Shown one piece after another: positions 32,347-42,970 of a stretch of DNA of 64,000 bases. The notes below the pieces were generated by a model that had not been told where the DNA came from, searched no databases, and saw only the letters and a list, made by a program, of their open reading frames with translations. Position numbers and translations under genes: made by a program. The first letter of the stretch is position 1; each line of letters begins with the position of its first letter. Origin of the DNA: Phytophthora quininea (lineage: Eukaryota; Oomycota; Peronosporomycetes; Peronosporales; Peronosporaceae); assembly GCA_011947345.1 (NCBI GenBank), contig JAAVTG010000644.1, positions 163,668-227,667 on the forward strand, in the 5' to 3' direction.

Positions 32347-33492
32347 TCAGATGGAGATGTGGTCGGGCACACCCTTCATCTTGCCGCTCGTCGAGGCCGA
32401 CACCGAGATGCCAGAGAACGACCAGTCTGACACCACGCTGGGGTTCACCACGATGTCGTACAGGTTGGTGGCCGTGCCCGAGAGACCGTTGACAGACACG
32501 CCCTGGATGGTCACCTTACTCGTGGGAGCACCCGAGTAGCCGCCCTTGGACTTGCTGTAGTCCGAGTGCAGCACGATGGCGTTCTTGACGTTGGAGAGAG
32601 TGTTGTCGTTGTACTTGACGTTGGAGACGAGACCCTGGAGCCCGATGATGGTCTTGATGCGGATGCCGTTGTCCGAGTTCTCGATGGTGTTGCCCTCGAC
32701 CGTGAGCCCCTCGACCGTGGTGGACTGGTCGACGGTGTTGCCGCCGAGAGAGCCGATGGAGATGCCGTGACCGCCGCAGCAGTAGTTGTTGCTGAAGACC
32801 GTGTTGGTGCTCGACTGCATGGCCAGGCAGTCGTCCTGGTTGTAGATCTTGTTGCCGGTGATGGTGATGTGGTCGTTCTTGGTGAGGTCGAAGCCGTCCG
32901 TGTTCTTGGCGAGACCGTTGCCGGCGCTCGAGTCGAGCGTCAAGCCGGTGAGGGTGGTCTGCTGCGAGTTGACGATGCTGAAGGTGCGGTACGGCATGTT
33001 CTTAATGGTGAAGCCCGAGAGCGTGGAGCTCGCGACGCGCAGCAGGCGGAAGAACACCGGACGCGTGATCGACTGACCCTGCTTCCAGTACCAGGCGCCC
33101 TGGCCGTCGAGGGTGCCGGAGCCCTTGACAGTGAGGTTGTTGCCGCTGAGCAGCACAAGAGGACCGTCCCACTTCTGCGTGCCGAACGTGGTGGTGCCCT
33201 TGAAGGTGATGGTGGCGCCGCTCTTGGCCTTGCTCAGGTCGAGCGTGACGCCGGCGGGGACCGACAGCGAGTCGATGGTGAGGGAGCTGCAGGACGAGAT
33301 GTCGGTGCCGGTCTTGTAGGTGCCCGTGAGGTTGCAGCCGCTGCTGGCGGTGCTGGCGGTGCTGGTCTGCTGCACGGGGCTCTGCTGCTCCTGCTGCACA
33401 GGGCTCTGCTGCTCCTGACGAAGCTTCTTACCGGCATCGGCACCGGCGGCGAGCAGCACGAACAGAGCAAGTGTGGCGGAGAAGAACTTCAT
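32347..33492 (-). CDS. PG-H1: endopolygalacturonase (GH28), intact, Gln/Ser/Thr-rich N-terminus
   Basis: It encodes 381 residues. The signal peptide is MKFFSATLALFVLLAAGADA, followed by a tandem EQQSPVQQ repeat and a TSTAS linker before CNLTGTYKTGTDISSC. Motifs: NTDGFDL (NTD 197-199), QDDCLAMQS (DD 220-221), GGHGISIGS (GHG 241-243), RIKT (RIK 278-280). The H type lacks the C-terminal C..PS..C pair of all other PGs here and ends GVPDHISI. In H1 the stop is TGA made by the junction with foreign sequence, whereas in H2-H4 it is TAA, so the repeat unit ends exactly at this codon. H1 diverges from H2 around core L1. Confidence 0.93.
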   Translation of the reverse strand: MKFFSATLALFVLLAAGADAGKKLRQEQQSPVQQEQQSPVQQTSTASTASSGCNLTGTYKTGTDISSCSSLTIDSLSVPAGVTLDLSKAKSGATITFKGTTTFGTQKWDGPLVLLSGNNLTVKGSGTLDGQGAWYWKQGQSITRPVFFRLLRVASSTLSGFTIKNMPYRTFSIVNSQQTTLTGLTLDSSAGNGLAKNTDGFDLTKNDHITITGNKIYNQDDCLAMQSSTNTVFSNNYCCGGHGISIGSLGGNTVDQSTTVEGLTVEGNTIENSDNGIRIKTIIGLQGLVSNVKYNDNTLSNVKNAIVLHSDYSKSKGGYSGAPTSKVTIQGVSVNGLSGTATNLYDIVVNPSVVSDWSFSGISVSASTSGKMKGVPDHISI

Positions 33493-34158
33493 GGCGACTT
33501 CCGGCTCCGGTGGGTGTGTTGGAGGAGACAAATTGGGAACTGAGCTTGGAGGGATGAGGCGGGGACAGTGGTCGACGCCGCTGCACTGGGGACACTGTTG
33601 GTCGCTCGGAAAATGTTGAGTTGAATGGCGTTAGTTCGCCTTGCTGTTCGAACGGCTCCGGCGGGGCAGTGCAGTGCAACGACAAACCGCACCGGTGGCG
33701 CGATCGAAGCAAGCAGGCCCTCTAATAGAGGCTCTATGCCTGCGTGCGCGCCAGATGCTGGGTCGATGAGGCACCTTCGAGCCATGTGAAGCGGGTATCC
33801 AGCATTTTTGAACCGGGCTGCCGGGCATGGACGCGAGCTGGGGCCATGCTGCCACGAGCCGGCACATCGGGGGATCGATGGTCCACCTCGAGCCGACACC
33901 TGGAGCGGGTGGAGCAGCGCCCCGCTGACAGGTGAGTCAGTCAGGGACGATTTGCGCAGTCTCGACTAGGCCAAGTGTTTTCAACGAAGGACACAGCTGG
34001 CACCGCAGCTTGCTGATCGCGGCGTCGTCGCGTCACCGACGACACTGTCGGCCGAGAAGATAAGTCTCCGCTACCAGCAGTGCCGGGGAGTCTCTATTGG
34101 CAACCAGCAAAGTGTTTGTACAGTAGTCCAGTGTCTTGCCACACTTTGAGATGATGGC
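32347..34158. repeat. Palindrome P1 left arm
   Basis: Reverse complement of 35024-36835 (coordinates sum to 69182 along the arm, for example H1 start 33492 with H2 start 35690). It carries H1 and its upstream region. The outer end is at the H1 stop codon, the inner end at GATGATGGC (34158). Confidence 0.92.
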
Positions 34159-35023
34159 CCCGCAGTCGCACAAGTATCATTTGCTGTAGAACGCAGTGTA
34201 TTATTGCGTTGTTGTGCCCCGGTGTACGGGCAATGCATGAATTCCCAAGCCGTTGACAATGTCATGAAAGCATGTCATGTTGTCAGGCTGGGAATGGCCA
34301 CAACCACCTGTTCGTCGATGACAGCAGTCGTTGGAATTGGATTTGCCGGTCATCAATGCTTGTGGCTCCAAGTTGGTTCTGCGGCTAAGAGTTTTGCGTA
34401 AGTTGATTTGCTGTGTAACAACGATCAAAGGGGTGTATTTCTCTCTCTCTATTATCAATGCCCGTACTACTGAAAGGTGTCTTTGCCGATGCTCCACGAC
34501 TACAACCTTTAACTTGTGGAACGAGTGTATCATCTTGCCACAGTTCCAATGAGGCTGAGGCGCACCGACAGGAAATATATACAGTGAATAGATGGCAACA
34601 TCGGCTGGTTGCCAGCTACAAAAAGCCCAACAGCGATATAAGGTCATCACTTGTCGAAGCTGTCAATACTACAAAGCTGCCATCCTTCTCAATGTTTGGC
34701 CTTTCAGGCTTGATCAGCGTACTTGCCGATCAAACCATTTGCGACTATAACTTGCTTGGTGTTGGATTCACTTGTGTATCTTTGCTTTGACCGATCGGGC
34801 CACCGCTAGCATTCATTTCCTGCGCCAATTCCAAAGTTTCATGTGAGCGACAGCTTCTCTTCGCGCGGCGACAAGCCCACAACCGAGCTCGGATCGCGAG
34901 CAAATCGGTGGCGTATGGTCGCCGTGAGTCACGTCCATGACGGCACGAAAGCCACGGGAGTCGTGCCGTAAAGCGGGTCTTGTTGCGGCGGTTTCCTGCG
35001 CGTACGGTGCTCCCAAGACGGGA
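34159..35023. other. Core L1 between divergent H1 and H2
   Basis: 865-bp unique core of palindrome P1, repeated in the same orientation at 43637-44500. A minus-strand frame across 34201-34650 (149 codons, containing HSFHKLKVVVVEHRQRH) is open in both copies, but the family is not recognised. The core is the shared upstream region of two head-to-head PG genes. Confidence 0.6.
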
Positions 35024-35636
35024 GCCATCATCTCAAAGTGTGGCAAGACACTGGACTACTGTACAAACACTTTGCTGGTTGCCAATAGAGACTCCCCGGC
35101 ACTGCTGGTAGCGGAGACTTATCTTCTCGGCCGACAGTGTCGTCGGTGACGCGACGACGCCGCGATCAGCAAGCTGCGGTGCCAGCTGTGTCCTTCGTTG
35201 AAAACACTTGGCCTAGTCGAGACTGCGCAAATCGTCCCTGACTGACTCACCTGTCAGCGGGGCGCTGCTCCACCCGCTCCAGGTGTCGGCTCGAGGTGGA
35301 CCATCGATCCCCCGATGTGCCGGCTCGTGGCAGCATGGCCCCAGCTCGCGTCCATGCCCGGCAGCCCGGTTCAAAAATGCTGGATACCCGCTTCACATGG
35401 CTCGAAGGTGCCTCATCGACCCAGCATCTGGCGCGCACGCAGGCATAGAGCCTCTATTAGAGGGCCTGCTTGCTTCGATCGCGCCACCGGTGCGGTTTGT
35501 CGTTGCACTGCACTGCCCCGCCGGAGCCGTTCGAACAGCAAGGCGAACTAACGCCATTCAACTCAACATTTTCCGAGCGACCAACAGTGTCCCCAGTGCA
35601 GCGGCGTCGACCACTGTCCCCGCCTCATCCCTCCAA

Positions 35637-35653
35637 GCTCAGTTCCCAATTTG
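35637..35653 (+). promoter_or_regulatory. Initiator element of PG-H2
   Basis: GCTCAGTTCCCAATTTG is close to the initiator consensus, 37 nt upstream of ATG 35690. The same element precedes H1, H3 and H4. Confidence 0.65.
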
Positions 35654-35689
35654 TCTCCTCCAACACACCCACCGGAGCCGGAAGTCGCC

Positions 35690-36835
35690 ATGAAGTTCTT
35701 CTCCGCCACACTTGCTCTGTTCGTGCTGCTCGCCGCCGGTGCCGATGCCGGTAAGAAGCTTCGTCAGGAGCAGCAGAGCCCTGTGCAGCAGGAGCAGCAG
35801 AGCCCCGTGCAGCAGACCAGCACCGCCAGCACCGCCAGCAGCGGCTGCAACCTCACGGGCACCTACAAGACCGGCACCGACATCTCGTCCTGCAGCTCCC
35901 TCACCATCGACTCGCTGTCGGTCCCCGCCGGCGTCACGCTCGACCTGAGCAAGGCCAAGAGCGGCGCCACCATCACCTTCAAGGGCACCACCACGTTCGG
36001 CACGCAGAAGTGGGACGGTCCTCTTGTGCTGCTCAGCGGCAACAACCTCACTGTCAAGGGCTCCGGCACCCTCGACGGCCAGGGCGCCTGGTACTGGAAG
36101 CAGGGTCAGTCGATCACGCGTCCGGTGTTCTTCCGCCTGCTGCGCGTCGCGAGCTCCACGCTCTCGGGCTTCACCATTAAGAACATGCCGTACCGCACCT
36201 TCAGCATCGTCAACTCGCAGCAGACCACCCTCACCGGCTTGACGCTCGACTCGAGCGCCGGCAACGGTCTCGCCAAGAACACGGACGGCTTCGACCTCAC
36301 CAAGAACGACCACATCACCATCACCGGCAACAAGATCTACAACCAGGACGACTGCCTGGCCATGCAGTCGAGCACCAACACGGTCTTCAGCAACAACTAC
36401 TGCTGCGGCGGTCACGGCATCTCCATCGGCTCTCTCGGCGGCAACACCGTCGACCAGTCCACCACGGTCGAGGGGCTCACGGTCGAGGGCAACACCATCG
36501 AGAACTCGGACAACGGCATCCGCATCAAGACCATCATCGGGCTCCAGGGTCTCGTCTCCAACGTCAAGTACAACGACAACACTCTCTCCAACGTCAAGAA
36601 CGCCATCGTGCTGCACTCGGACTACAGCAAGTCCAAGGGCGGCTACTCGGGTGCTCCCACGAGTAAGGTGACCATCCAGGGCGTGTCTGTCAACGGTCTC
36701 TCGGGCACGGCCACCAACCTGTACGACATCGTGGTGAACCCCAGCGTGGTGTCAGACTGGTCGTTCTCTGGTATCTCGGTGTCGGCCTCGACGAGCGGCA
36801 AGATGAAGGGTGTGCCCGACCACATCTCCATCTAA
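35690..36835 (+). CDS. PG-H2: endopolygalacturonase (GH28), intact
   Basis: A 381-residue protein with the same predicted product as H1: signal peptide, EQQSPVQQ tandem repeat, all four GH28 motifs, and C-terminus GVPDHISI without the usual cysteines. The stop is TAA. Nucleotide differences from H1 are very few (for example GGT for GGC in SGIS). It converges on PG-I1, with 588 bp between stops that include the J-like fossil at 37062-37127. Confidence 0.93.
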   Translation: MKFFSATLALFVLLAAGADAGKKLRQEQQSPVQQEQQSPVQQTSTASTASSGCNLTGTYKTGTDISSCSSLTIDSLSVPAGVTLDLSKAKSGATITFKGTTTFGTQKWDGPLVLLSGNNLTVKGSGTLDGQGAWYWKQGQSITRPVFFRLLRVASSTLSGFTIKNMPYRTFSIVNSQQTTLTGLTLDSSAGNGLAKNTDGFDLTKNDHITITGNKIYNQDDCLAMQSSTNTVFSNNYCCGGHGISIGSLGGNTVDQSTTVEGLTVEGNTIENSDNGIRIKTIIGLQGLVSNVKYNDNTLSNVKNAIVLHSDYSKSKGGYSGAPTSKVTIQGVSVNGLSGTATNLYDIVVNPSVVSDWSFSGISVSASTSGKMKGVPDHISI

Positions 36836-37061
36836 AGCAACAGTGTGTTGATTGCCCAATTAGATAGAGTCGAGTGCAGTTAAAGTTTGTACGTGTAGAT
36901 CGTTGAAGCTCTATCACGTTAGTGGTTTTTGAAGAAGTACATGTCACGTTTGGAATGCTTACTGTTAGAGTTTCTCAGCTACATGTAGTTGTGATCTTCA
37001 TTGTCAAGAACGTTCAAGTCCATAAAAGTAAGCGAGTTTCACAGCGGGGTAGTCATTCCCT
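36836..37061. other. 3' flank of PG-H2
   Basis: No gene seen; repeated as the 3' flank of H3 (inverted) and H4 (direct). Confidence 0.5.
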
Positions 37062-37127
37062 GGTACCACGGTCAAGGACTCGAACAAGGACACGTGCAGC
37101 GGACAGCCCAGCAGCATCCAGTGCTAG
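37062..37127 (+). pseudogene. J-like PG fossil 1 (last 22 codons)
   Basis: Reads GTTVKDSNKDTCSGQPSSIQ then C and stop TAG (37125-37127), matching the last codons and downstream sequence of PG-J (60209-61287) with a few substitutions. Everything upstream of these codons is missing and replaced by H2 3' flank. It is the 3' scar of a deleted J-like gene. Confidence 0.85.
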
Positions 37128-37423
37128 CGGTCCACCGCTTTTCTACCGGAAACCAATCCGCAACAAAGAGGGACGGTCTCTCAAGCTGCCCTAACTGTGT
37201 CATCCGATGACGTTGAAGTCGTAATAGTTTTTAACCTTCACGTCTCGAATGTGTGGACACTACTCATAGCTTGCCCAAGACAAGGGATATATACGCCAAA
37301 GCCATACATCTATTTGTTATCCATTCATACGCTGACTGCGCCACTTTCGTTCGCGGCTACACCATCTTCCCACTAAGACAGACATGCTCTCTTTGTTCGC
37401 TCGAGTGCTGTGGTCTCGATGCC
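37128..37423. other. Spacer between J-like fossil 1 and PG-I1
   Basis: No gene seen. It contains the sequence AAGAGGGACGG at 37179-37189, the intact equivalent of the retrotransposon target site. Confidence 0.6.
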
Positions 37424-38515
37424 TTAGCACTGGACGCCGCTGGGCTGGCCGCTGCAGCTGCCCTTCTTGGACGCGCTCACCGAGATACCCGAGAACGACC
37501 AGCTCGACACCGCCTTGGGGTTGGCCACGATGTCGTACAGGTTGGTGGCAGTTCCCGACAGACCCGAGATCGTGATGTCCTGGATGGTCACCTGGCTGGT
37601 AGCCGCGCCCGTGTAGCCGCCCTTGGACTTGCTGTAGTCCGAGTGGATCACGATGGCGTTCTGAACGTTCGACAGTTTGTTGTTGGTGTACTTGGCGTTG
37701 GAGACGAGGCCCTGGAGCCCGATGATGGTCTTGATGCGGATGCCGTTGACGCTGTTGACGATCGTGTTGCCGCTGACCGTGAGGCCCGAGACGGTGTCCG
37801 ACGAGTCCACACCGTTACCGCCGAGAGAGCCGATGGAGATGCCGTGACCGCCGCAGCAGTAGTTGTTGCTGAAGACCGTGTTGGTGCTCGACTGCATGGC
37901 CAGGCAGTCGTCCTGGTTGTAGATCTTGTTGCCGGTGATGGAGACGCCGTCGTTCCTGCTCAGATCGAAGCCGTCCGTGTTCTTGGCCTGGCCGTTGCCG
38001 GCGCTCGAGTCGAGGGTAAGGCCACTGATGGTGGTGTCCTGGGAGTTGAGGATGCTGAAGGTGCGGTAGGGCGAGTTCTTGAGCGTGAAGCCCGAGAGCG
38101 TGGAGCCCGTGACGGCGTGCAGACGGAAGAACACCGGGCGCGTGATCGACTGGGCCTGCTTCCAGTACCAGGAGCCCTGGCCATCGAGAGTGCCGGATCC
38201 CTGGACCTTGAGGTTGTTGCCGCTGAGCAACACGAGTGGGCCGGCCCACTTCTGCGTGCCGAACGTCGTAGTTCCCGTGAACTGGATGGTGGCGCCGCTC
38301 TGGGCCTTGCTCAAGTCGAGCGTGACGCCGGCGGGGACGGACAGCGAGCCGATGGTGACCGTGCTGCAGGACGAGATGTCGGTGCCGGTCTTGTAGGTGC
38401 CGGACAGCGTGCAGCCGCTGCTACCGCCCTCCTGTTCCTGTCGCAGCATGGTGGCTCCGTTGGCGGTGGAGGCAACGAGTGCGAAGGCGGCGGTGGCGAC
38501 CGAGAAGAGCTTCAT
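37424..38515 (-). CDS. PG-I1: endopolygalacturonase (GH28), intact
   Basis: 363 residues: signal peptide MKLFSVATAAFALVASTANG, then ATMLRQEQEGGSSGC. Motifs: NTDGFDL (NTD 179-181), QDDCLAMQS (DD 202-203), GGHGISIGS (GHG 223-225), RIKT (RIK 260-262), C-terminus CSGQPSGVQC. It is predicted to be a secreted pectin hydrolase of the intronless group, closest to F. Residue 253 is Val, as in I2 but not I3/I4. It diverges from I2 around core L2, with 1629 bp between the start codons. Confidence 0.93.
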   Translation of the reverse strand: MKLFSVATAAFALVASTANGATMLRQEQEGGSSGCTLSGTYKTGTDISSCSTVTIGSLSVPAGVTLDLSKAQSGATIQFTGTTTFGTQKWAGPLVLLSGNNLKVQGSGTLDGQGSWYWKQAQSITRPVFFRLHAVTGSTLSGFTLKNSPYRTFSILNSQDTTISGLTLDSSAGNGQAKNTDGFDLSRNDGVSITGNKIYNQDDCLAMQSSTNTVFSNNYCCGGHGISIGSLGGNGVDSSDTVSGLTVSGNTIVNSVNGIRIKTIIGLQGLVSNAKYTNNKLSNVQNAIVIHSDYSKSKGGYTGAATSQVTIQDITISGLSGTATNLYDIVANPKAVSSWSFSGISVSASKKGSCSGQPSGVQC

Positions 38516-38960
38516 GGTGATCGTTGCGAAAGTCTTGGTGGTGGTTTGCCGCTGGTGGTGCTTTGCTCCGAAGAGTGCAAATTGCAGAATGATCCACTTG
38601 TGTGGGGACCACCGGCGACTCGTAGCGGCACGATCCAACGCGTCCGCCGGGTGTCCGTGACGAGCGTGAGGTCTTGAGCTCATGTGCCGGGCGGGCGTTC
38701 GTTTGAGCTCCTGGCGTTGCCTTGCCAGCTGGCTTGGAAGCTCGGCCCGCGGCGTGGACGTGATCCTGTCCCTGGAGCACGAACAGCGATTTCCAGGCCA
38801 CCGCACGGCAGGCGTAGGCAGAGCGACGTTGCGCTACATGTTGAATCGCCGGCGTTGTGCCCAGGCCGGCGACCCCGCCCGGCACATTAAGGTTCAAAGA
38901 ACCCGGCACGAGCACGCGTTCCAGACTCGTTACTGCTGCGTCCATGAGGCCTCCTGGTGC

Positions 38961-39699
38961 ATAATTAACCACTAGCTGTGCATCTCGTTCTACTGTGTTG
39001 TTGCTGCTGACACTGAAGCAAATCCATCGTCTGTGCCGACCATCACAAACTGACGCGCCGTCAGACGCTATCGGTAGCGATTTGCCGCTCGTGTCACGTG
39101 AAGGCGTGGCAATCGCAGCAAGCATCTGAGTGTTGCTCTCTACGGTTTGGACGTCTGGAGTTGTTTTTAAACCGCTATGCACTACTATGGACAACTGGGT
39201 GTGCAGAAGAACTATAGCCTTGAGAATGGCGGCTGGAACACGGGCTGCGTGGAGACTTCGTCGCCGTGACTGCTGCGTGTACGACAACTAAACGCTTTTA
39301 CGTCTCCGTCCGATTACCGAGATTGGAGCCACAAGCGCTCTGTTCGGTTTATCAGCATGGTTGATCTCGGCATCTTGATTTGAAAGAGAGCTAAGGATTT
39401 CGCGAGCTCGGCTTTGCCGCGCAACTGACCTATGATGTTAAGTCCACTTGGCCTCTTGACATGTAAAATATCGCCGTTGTTCCAGCCGAATAAAATACCT
39501 TCCAGCCGTGCGTCCTGGTCAACAGGGCGACATCGTGGTAGATTTGATAGCGTATGGCGTTCGATGACAGTTCACATCGCGTTTGGTACGGCTGCATGGA
39601 GAAAACATCTCGAGCAGATGAGATCTCGATGTTCACGAATTATTTCTCGCATGGCAACACACATTCTTCAAATTGGTCAGGATCATCAGCAATACGTGC
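38961..39699. other. Core L2 between divergent I1 and I2
   Basis: 739-bp unique core of palindrome P2, repeated in the same orientation at 57637-58375. No gene recognised. It differs from its copy at several single sites (for example GCAATCGCAGC here versus GCAATCGGAGC). Confidence 0.6.
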
Positions 39700-40065
39700 G
39701 CACCAGGAGGCCTCATGGACGCAGCAGTAACGAGTCTGGAACGCGTGCTCGTGCCGGGTTCTTTGAACCTTAATGTGCCGGGCGGGGTCGCCGGCCTGGG
39801 CACAACGCCGGCGATTCAACATGTAGCGCAACATCGCTCTGCCTACGCCTGCCGTGCGGTGGCCTGGAAATCGCTGTTCGTGCTCCAGGGACAGGATCAC
39901 GTCCACGCCGCGGGCCGAGCTTCCAAGCCAGCTGGCAAGGCAACGCCAGGAGCTCAAACGAACGCCCGCCCGGCACATGAGCTCAAGACCTCACGCTCGT
40001 CACGGACACCCGGCGGACGCGTTGGATCGTGCCGCTACGAGTCGCCGGTGGTCCCCACACAAGTG

Positions 40066-40081
40066 GATCATTCTGCAATTT
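40066..40081 (+). promoter_or_regulatory. Initiator element of PG-I2
   Basis: GATCATTCTGCAATTT fits the oomycete initiator consensus; 64 nt upstream of ATG 40145. The same element precedes I1, I3 and I4. Confidence 0.7.
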
Positions 40082-40144
40082 GCACTCTTCGGAGCAAAGC
40101 ACCACCAGCGGCAAACCACCACCAAGACTTTCGCAACGATCACC

Positions 40145-41236
40145 ATGAAGCTCTTCTCGGTCGCCACCGCCGCCTTCGCACTCGTTGCCTCCACCGCCAA
40201 CGGAGCCACCATGCTGCGACAGGAACAGGAGGGCGGTAGCAGCGGCTGCACGCTGTCCGGCACCTACAAGACCGGCACCGACATCTCGTCCTGCAGCACG
40301 GTCACCATCGGCTCGCTGTCCGTCCCCGCCGGCGTCACGCTCGACTTGAGCAAGGCCCAGAGCGGCGCCACCATCCAGTTCACGGGAACTACGACGTTCG
40401 GCACGCAGAAGTGGGCCGGCCCACTCGTGTTGCTCAGCGGCAACAACCTCAAGGTCCAGGGATCCGGCACTCTCGATGGCCAGGGCTCCTGGTACTGGAA
40501 GCAGGCCCAGTCGATCACGCGCCCGGTGTTCTTCCGTCTGCACGCCGTCACGGGCTCCACGCTCTCGGGCTTCACGCTCAAGAACTCGCCCTACCGCACC
40601 TTCAGCATCCTCAACTCCCAGGACACCACCATCAGTGGCCTTACCCTCGACTCGAGCGCCGGCAACGGCCAGGCCAAGAACACGGACGGCTTCGATCTGA
40701 GCAGGAACGACGGCGTCTCCATCACCGGCAACAAGATCTACAACCAGGACGACTGCCTGGCCATGCAGTCGAGCACCAACACGGTCTTCAGCAACAACTA
40801 CTGCTGCGGCGGTCACGGCATCTCCATCGGCTCTCTCGGCGGTAACGGTGTGGACTCGTCGGACACCGTCTCGGGCCTCACGGTCAGCGGCAACACGATC
40901 GTCAACAGCGTCAACGGCATCCGCATCAAGACCATCATCGGGCTCCAGGGCCTCGTCTCCAACGCCAAGTACACCAACAACAAACTGTCGAACGTTCAGA
41001 ACGCCATCGTGATCCACTCGGACTACAGCAAGTCCAAGGGCGGCTACACGGGCGCGGCTACCAGCCAGGTGACCATCCAGGACATCACGATCTCGGGTCT
41101 GTCGGGAACTGCCACCAACCTGTACGACATCGTGGCCAACCCCAAGGCGGTGTCGAGCTGGTCGTTCTCGGGTATCTCGGTGAGCGCGTCCAAGAAGGGC
41201 AGCTGCAGCGGCCAGCCCAGCGGCGTCCAGTGCTAA
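40145..41236 (+). CDS. PG-I2: endopolygalacturonase (GH28), intact
   Basis: Same 363-residue product as I1, including Val253 and the AAG codon in YSKSKGGY that I3 and I4 have as AAA. All catalytic motifs and the C-terminus CSGQPSGVQC are present. It converges on H3 across a spacer with J-like fossil 2. Confidence 0.93.
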   Translation: MKLFSVATAAFALVASTANGATMLRQEQEGGSSGCTLSGTYKTGTDISSCSTVTIGSLSVPAGVTLDLSKAQSGATIQFTGTTTFGTQKWAGPLVLLSGNNLKVQGSGTLDGQGSWYWKQAQSITRPVFFRLHAVTGSTLSGFTLKNSPYRTFSILNSQDTTISGLTLDSSAGNGQAKNTDGFDLSRNDGVSITGNKIYNQDDCLAMQSSTNTVFSNNYCCGGHGISIGSLGGNGVDSSDTVSGLTVSGNTIVNSVNGIRIKTIIGLQGLVSNAKYTNNKLSNVQNAIVIHSDYSKSKGGYTGAATSQVTIQDITISGLSGTATNLYDIVANPKAVSSWSFSGISVSASKKGSCSGQPSGVQC

Positions 41237-41532
41237 GGCATCGAGACCACAGCACTCGAGCGAACAAAGAGAGCATGTCTGTCTTAGTGGGAAGATGGTG
41301 TAGCCGCGAACGAAAGTGGCGCAGTCAGCGTATGAATGGATAACAAATAGATGTATGGCTTTGGCGTATATATCCCTTGTCTTGGGCAAGCTATGAGTAG
41401 TGTCCACACATTCGAGACGTGAAGGTTAAAAACTATTACGACTTCAACGTCATCGGATGACACAGTTAGGGCAGCTTGAGAGACCGTCCCTCTTTGTTGC
41501 GGATTGATTTCCGGTAGAAAAGCGGTGGACCG

Positions 41533-41598
41533 CTAGCACTGGATGCTGCTGGGCTGTCCGCTGCACGTGTCCTTGTTCGAGTCCTTGACCGTGGTACC
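41533..41598 (-). pseudogene. J-like PG fossil 2 (last 22 codons)
   Basis: Mirror copy of the fossil at 37062-37127: the C-terminal SGQPSSIQC and TAG of a deleted J-like gene between the I2 and H3 3' ends. Confidence 0.83.
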
Positions 41599-41824
41599 AG
41601 GGAATGACTACCCCGCTGTGAAACTCGCTTACTTTTATGGACTTGAACGTTCTTGACAATGAAGATCACAACTACATGTAGCTGAGAAACTCTAACAGTA
41701 AGCATTCCAAACGTGACATGTACTTCTTCAAAAACCACTAACGTGATAGAGCTTCAACGATCTACACGTACAAACTTTAACTGCACTCGACTCTATCTAA
41801 TTGGGCAATCAACACACTGTTGCT

Positions 41825-42970
41825 TTAGATGGAGATGTGGTCGGGCACACCCTTCATCTTGCCGCTCGTCGAGGCCGACACCGAGATACCAGAGAACGAC
41901 CAGTCTGACACCACGCTGGGGTTCACCACGATGTCGTACAGGTTGGTGGCCGTGCCCGAGAGACCGTTGACAGACACGCCCTGGATGGTCACCTTACTCG
42001 TGGGAGCACCCGAGTAGCCGCCCTTGGACTTGCTGTAGTCCGAGTGCAGCACGATGGCGTTCTTGACGTTGGAGAGAGTGTTGTCGTTGTACTTGACGTT
42101 GGAGACGAGACCCTGGAGCCCGATGATGGTCTTGATGCGGATGCCGTTGTCCGAGTTCTCGATGGTGTTGCCCTCGACCGTGAGCCCCTCGACCGTGGTG
42201 GACTGGTCGACGGTGTTGCCGCCGAGAGAGCCGATGGAGATGCCGTGACCGCCGCAGCAGTAGTTGTTGCTGAAGACCGTGTTGGTGCTCGACTGCATGG
42301 CCAGGCAGTCGTCCTGGTTGTAGATCTTGTTGCCGGTGATGGTGATGTGGTCGTTCTTGGTGAGGTCGAAGCCGTCCGTGTTCTTGGCGAGACCGTTGCC
42401 GGCGCTCGAGTCGAGCGTCAAGCCGGTGAGGGTGGTCTGCTGCGAGTTGACGATGCTGAAGGTGCGGTACGGCATGTTCTTAATGGTGAAGCCCGAGAGC
42501 GTGGAGCTCGCGACGCGCAGCAGGCGGAAGAACACCGGACGCGTGATCGACTGACCCTGCTTCCAGTACCAGGCGCCCTGGCCGTCGAGGGTGCCGGAGC
42601 CCTTGACAGTGAGGTTGTTGCCGCTGAGCAGCACAAGAGGACCGTCCCACTTCTGCGTGCCGAACGTGGTGGTGCCCTTGAAGGTGATGGTGGCGCCGCT
42701 CTTGGCCTTGCTCAGGTCGAGCGTGACGCCGGCGGGGACCGACAGCGAGTCGATGGTGAGGGAGCTGCAGGACGAGATGTCGGTGCCGGTCTTGTAGGTG
42801 CCCGTGAGGTTGCAGCCGCTGCTGGCGGTGCTGGCGGTGCTGGTCTGCTGCACGGGGCTCTGCTGCTCCTGCTGCACAGGGCTCTGCTGCTCCTGACGAA
42901 GCTTCTTACCGGCATCGGCACCGGCGGCGAGCAGCACGAACAGAGCAAGTGTGGCGGAGAAGAACTTCAT
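41825..42970 (-). CDS. PG-H3: endopolygalacturonase (GH28), intact
   Basis: 381 residues, the same predicted protein as H1 and H2, starting at ATG 42970 and ending in TAA. Signal peptide, EQQSPVQQ repeat and all motifs are present; the C-terminal cysteine pair is absent as in all H copies. It lies exactly 9478 bp from H1, which defines the tandem period. Confidence 0.93.
   Translation of the reverse strand: MKFFSATLALFVLLAAGADAGKKLRQEQQSPVQQEQQSPVQQTSTASTASSGCNLTGTYKTGTDISSCSSLTIDSLSVPAGVTLDLSKAKSGATITFKGTTTFGTQKWDGPLVLLSGNNLTVKGSGTLDGQGAWYWKQGQSITRPVFFRLLRVASSTLSGFTIKNMPYRTFSIVNSQQTTLTGLTLDSSAGNGLAKNTDGFDLTKNDHITITGNKIYNQDDCLAMQSSTNTVFSNNYCCGGHGISIGSLGGNTVDQSTTVEGLTVEGNTIENSDNGIRIKTIIGLQGLVSNVKYNDNTLSNVKNAIVLHSDYSKSKGGYSGAPTSKVTIQGVSVNGLSGTATNLYDIVVNPSVVSDWSFSGISVSASTSGKMKGVPDHISI

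Larger units (their letters stand above)
35024..38960. repeat. Palindrome P2 left arm
   Basis: 3937 bp, reverse complement of 39700-43636 (sum 78660; H2 start 35690 with H3 start 42970, I1 start 38515 with I2 start 40145). It carries H2, a J-like fossil and I1. It also serves as the right arm of P1, so the palindromes are nested end to end. Confidence 0.93.

Noticed and set aside
37253..38677. Long antisense frames opposite PG genes (for example 474 codons here, 408 at 24286-25512)
   Set aside because: They arise from GC-rich codon use of the PG genes, consist of low-complexity Val/Asp/Ala/Arg sequence, and recur wherever a PG is intact.
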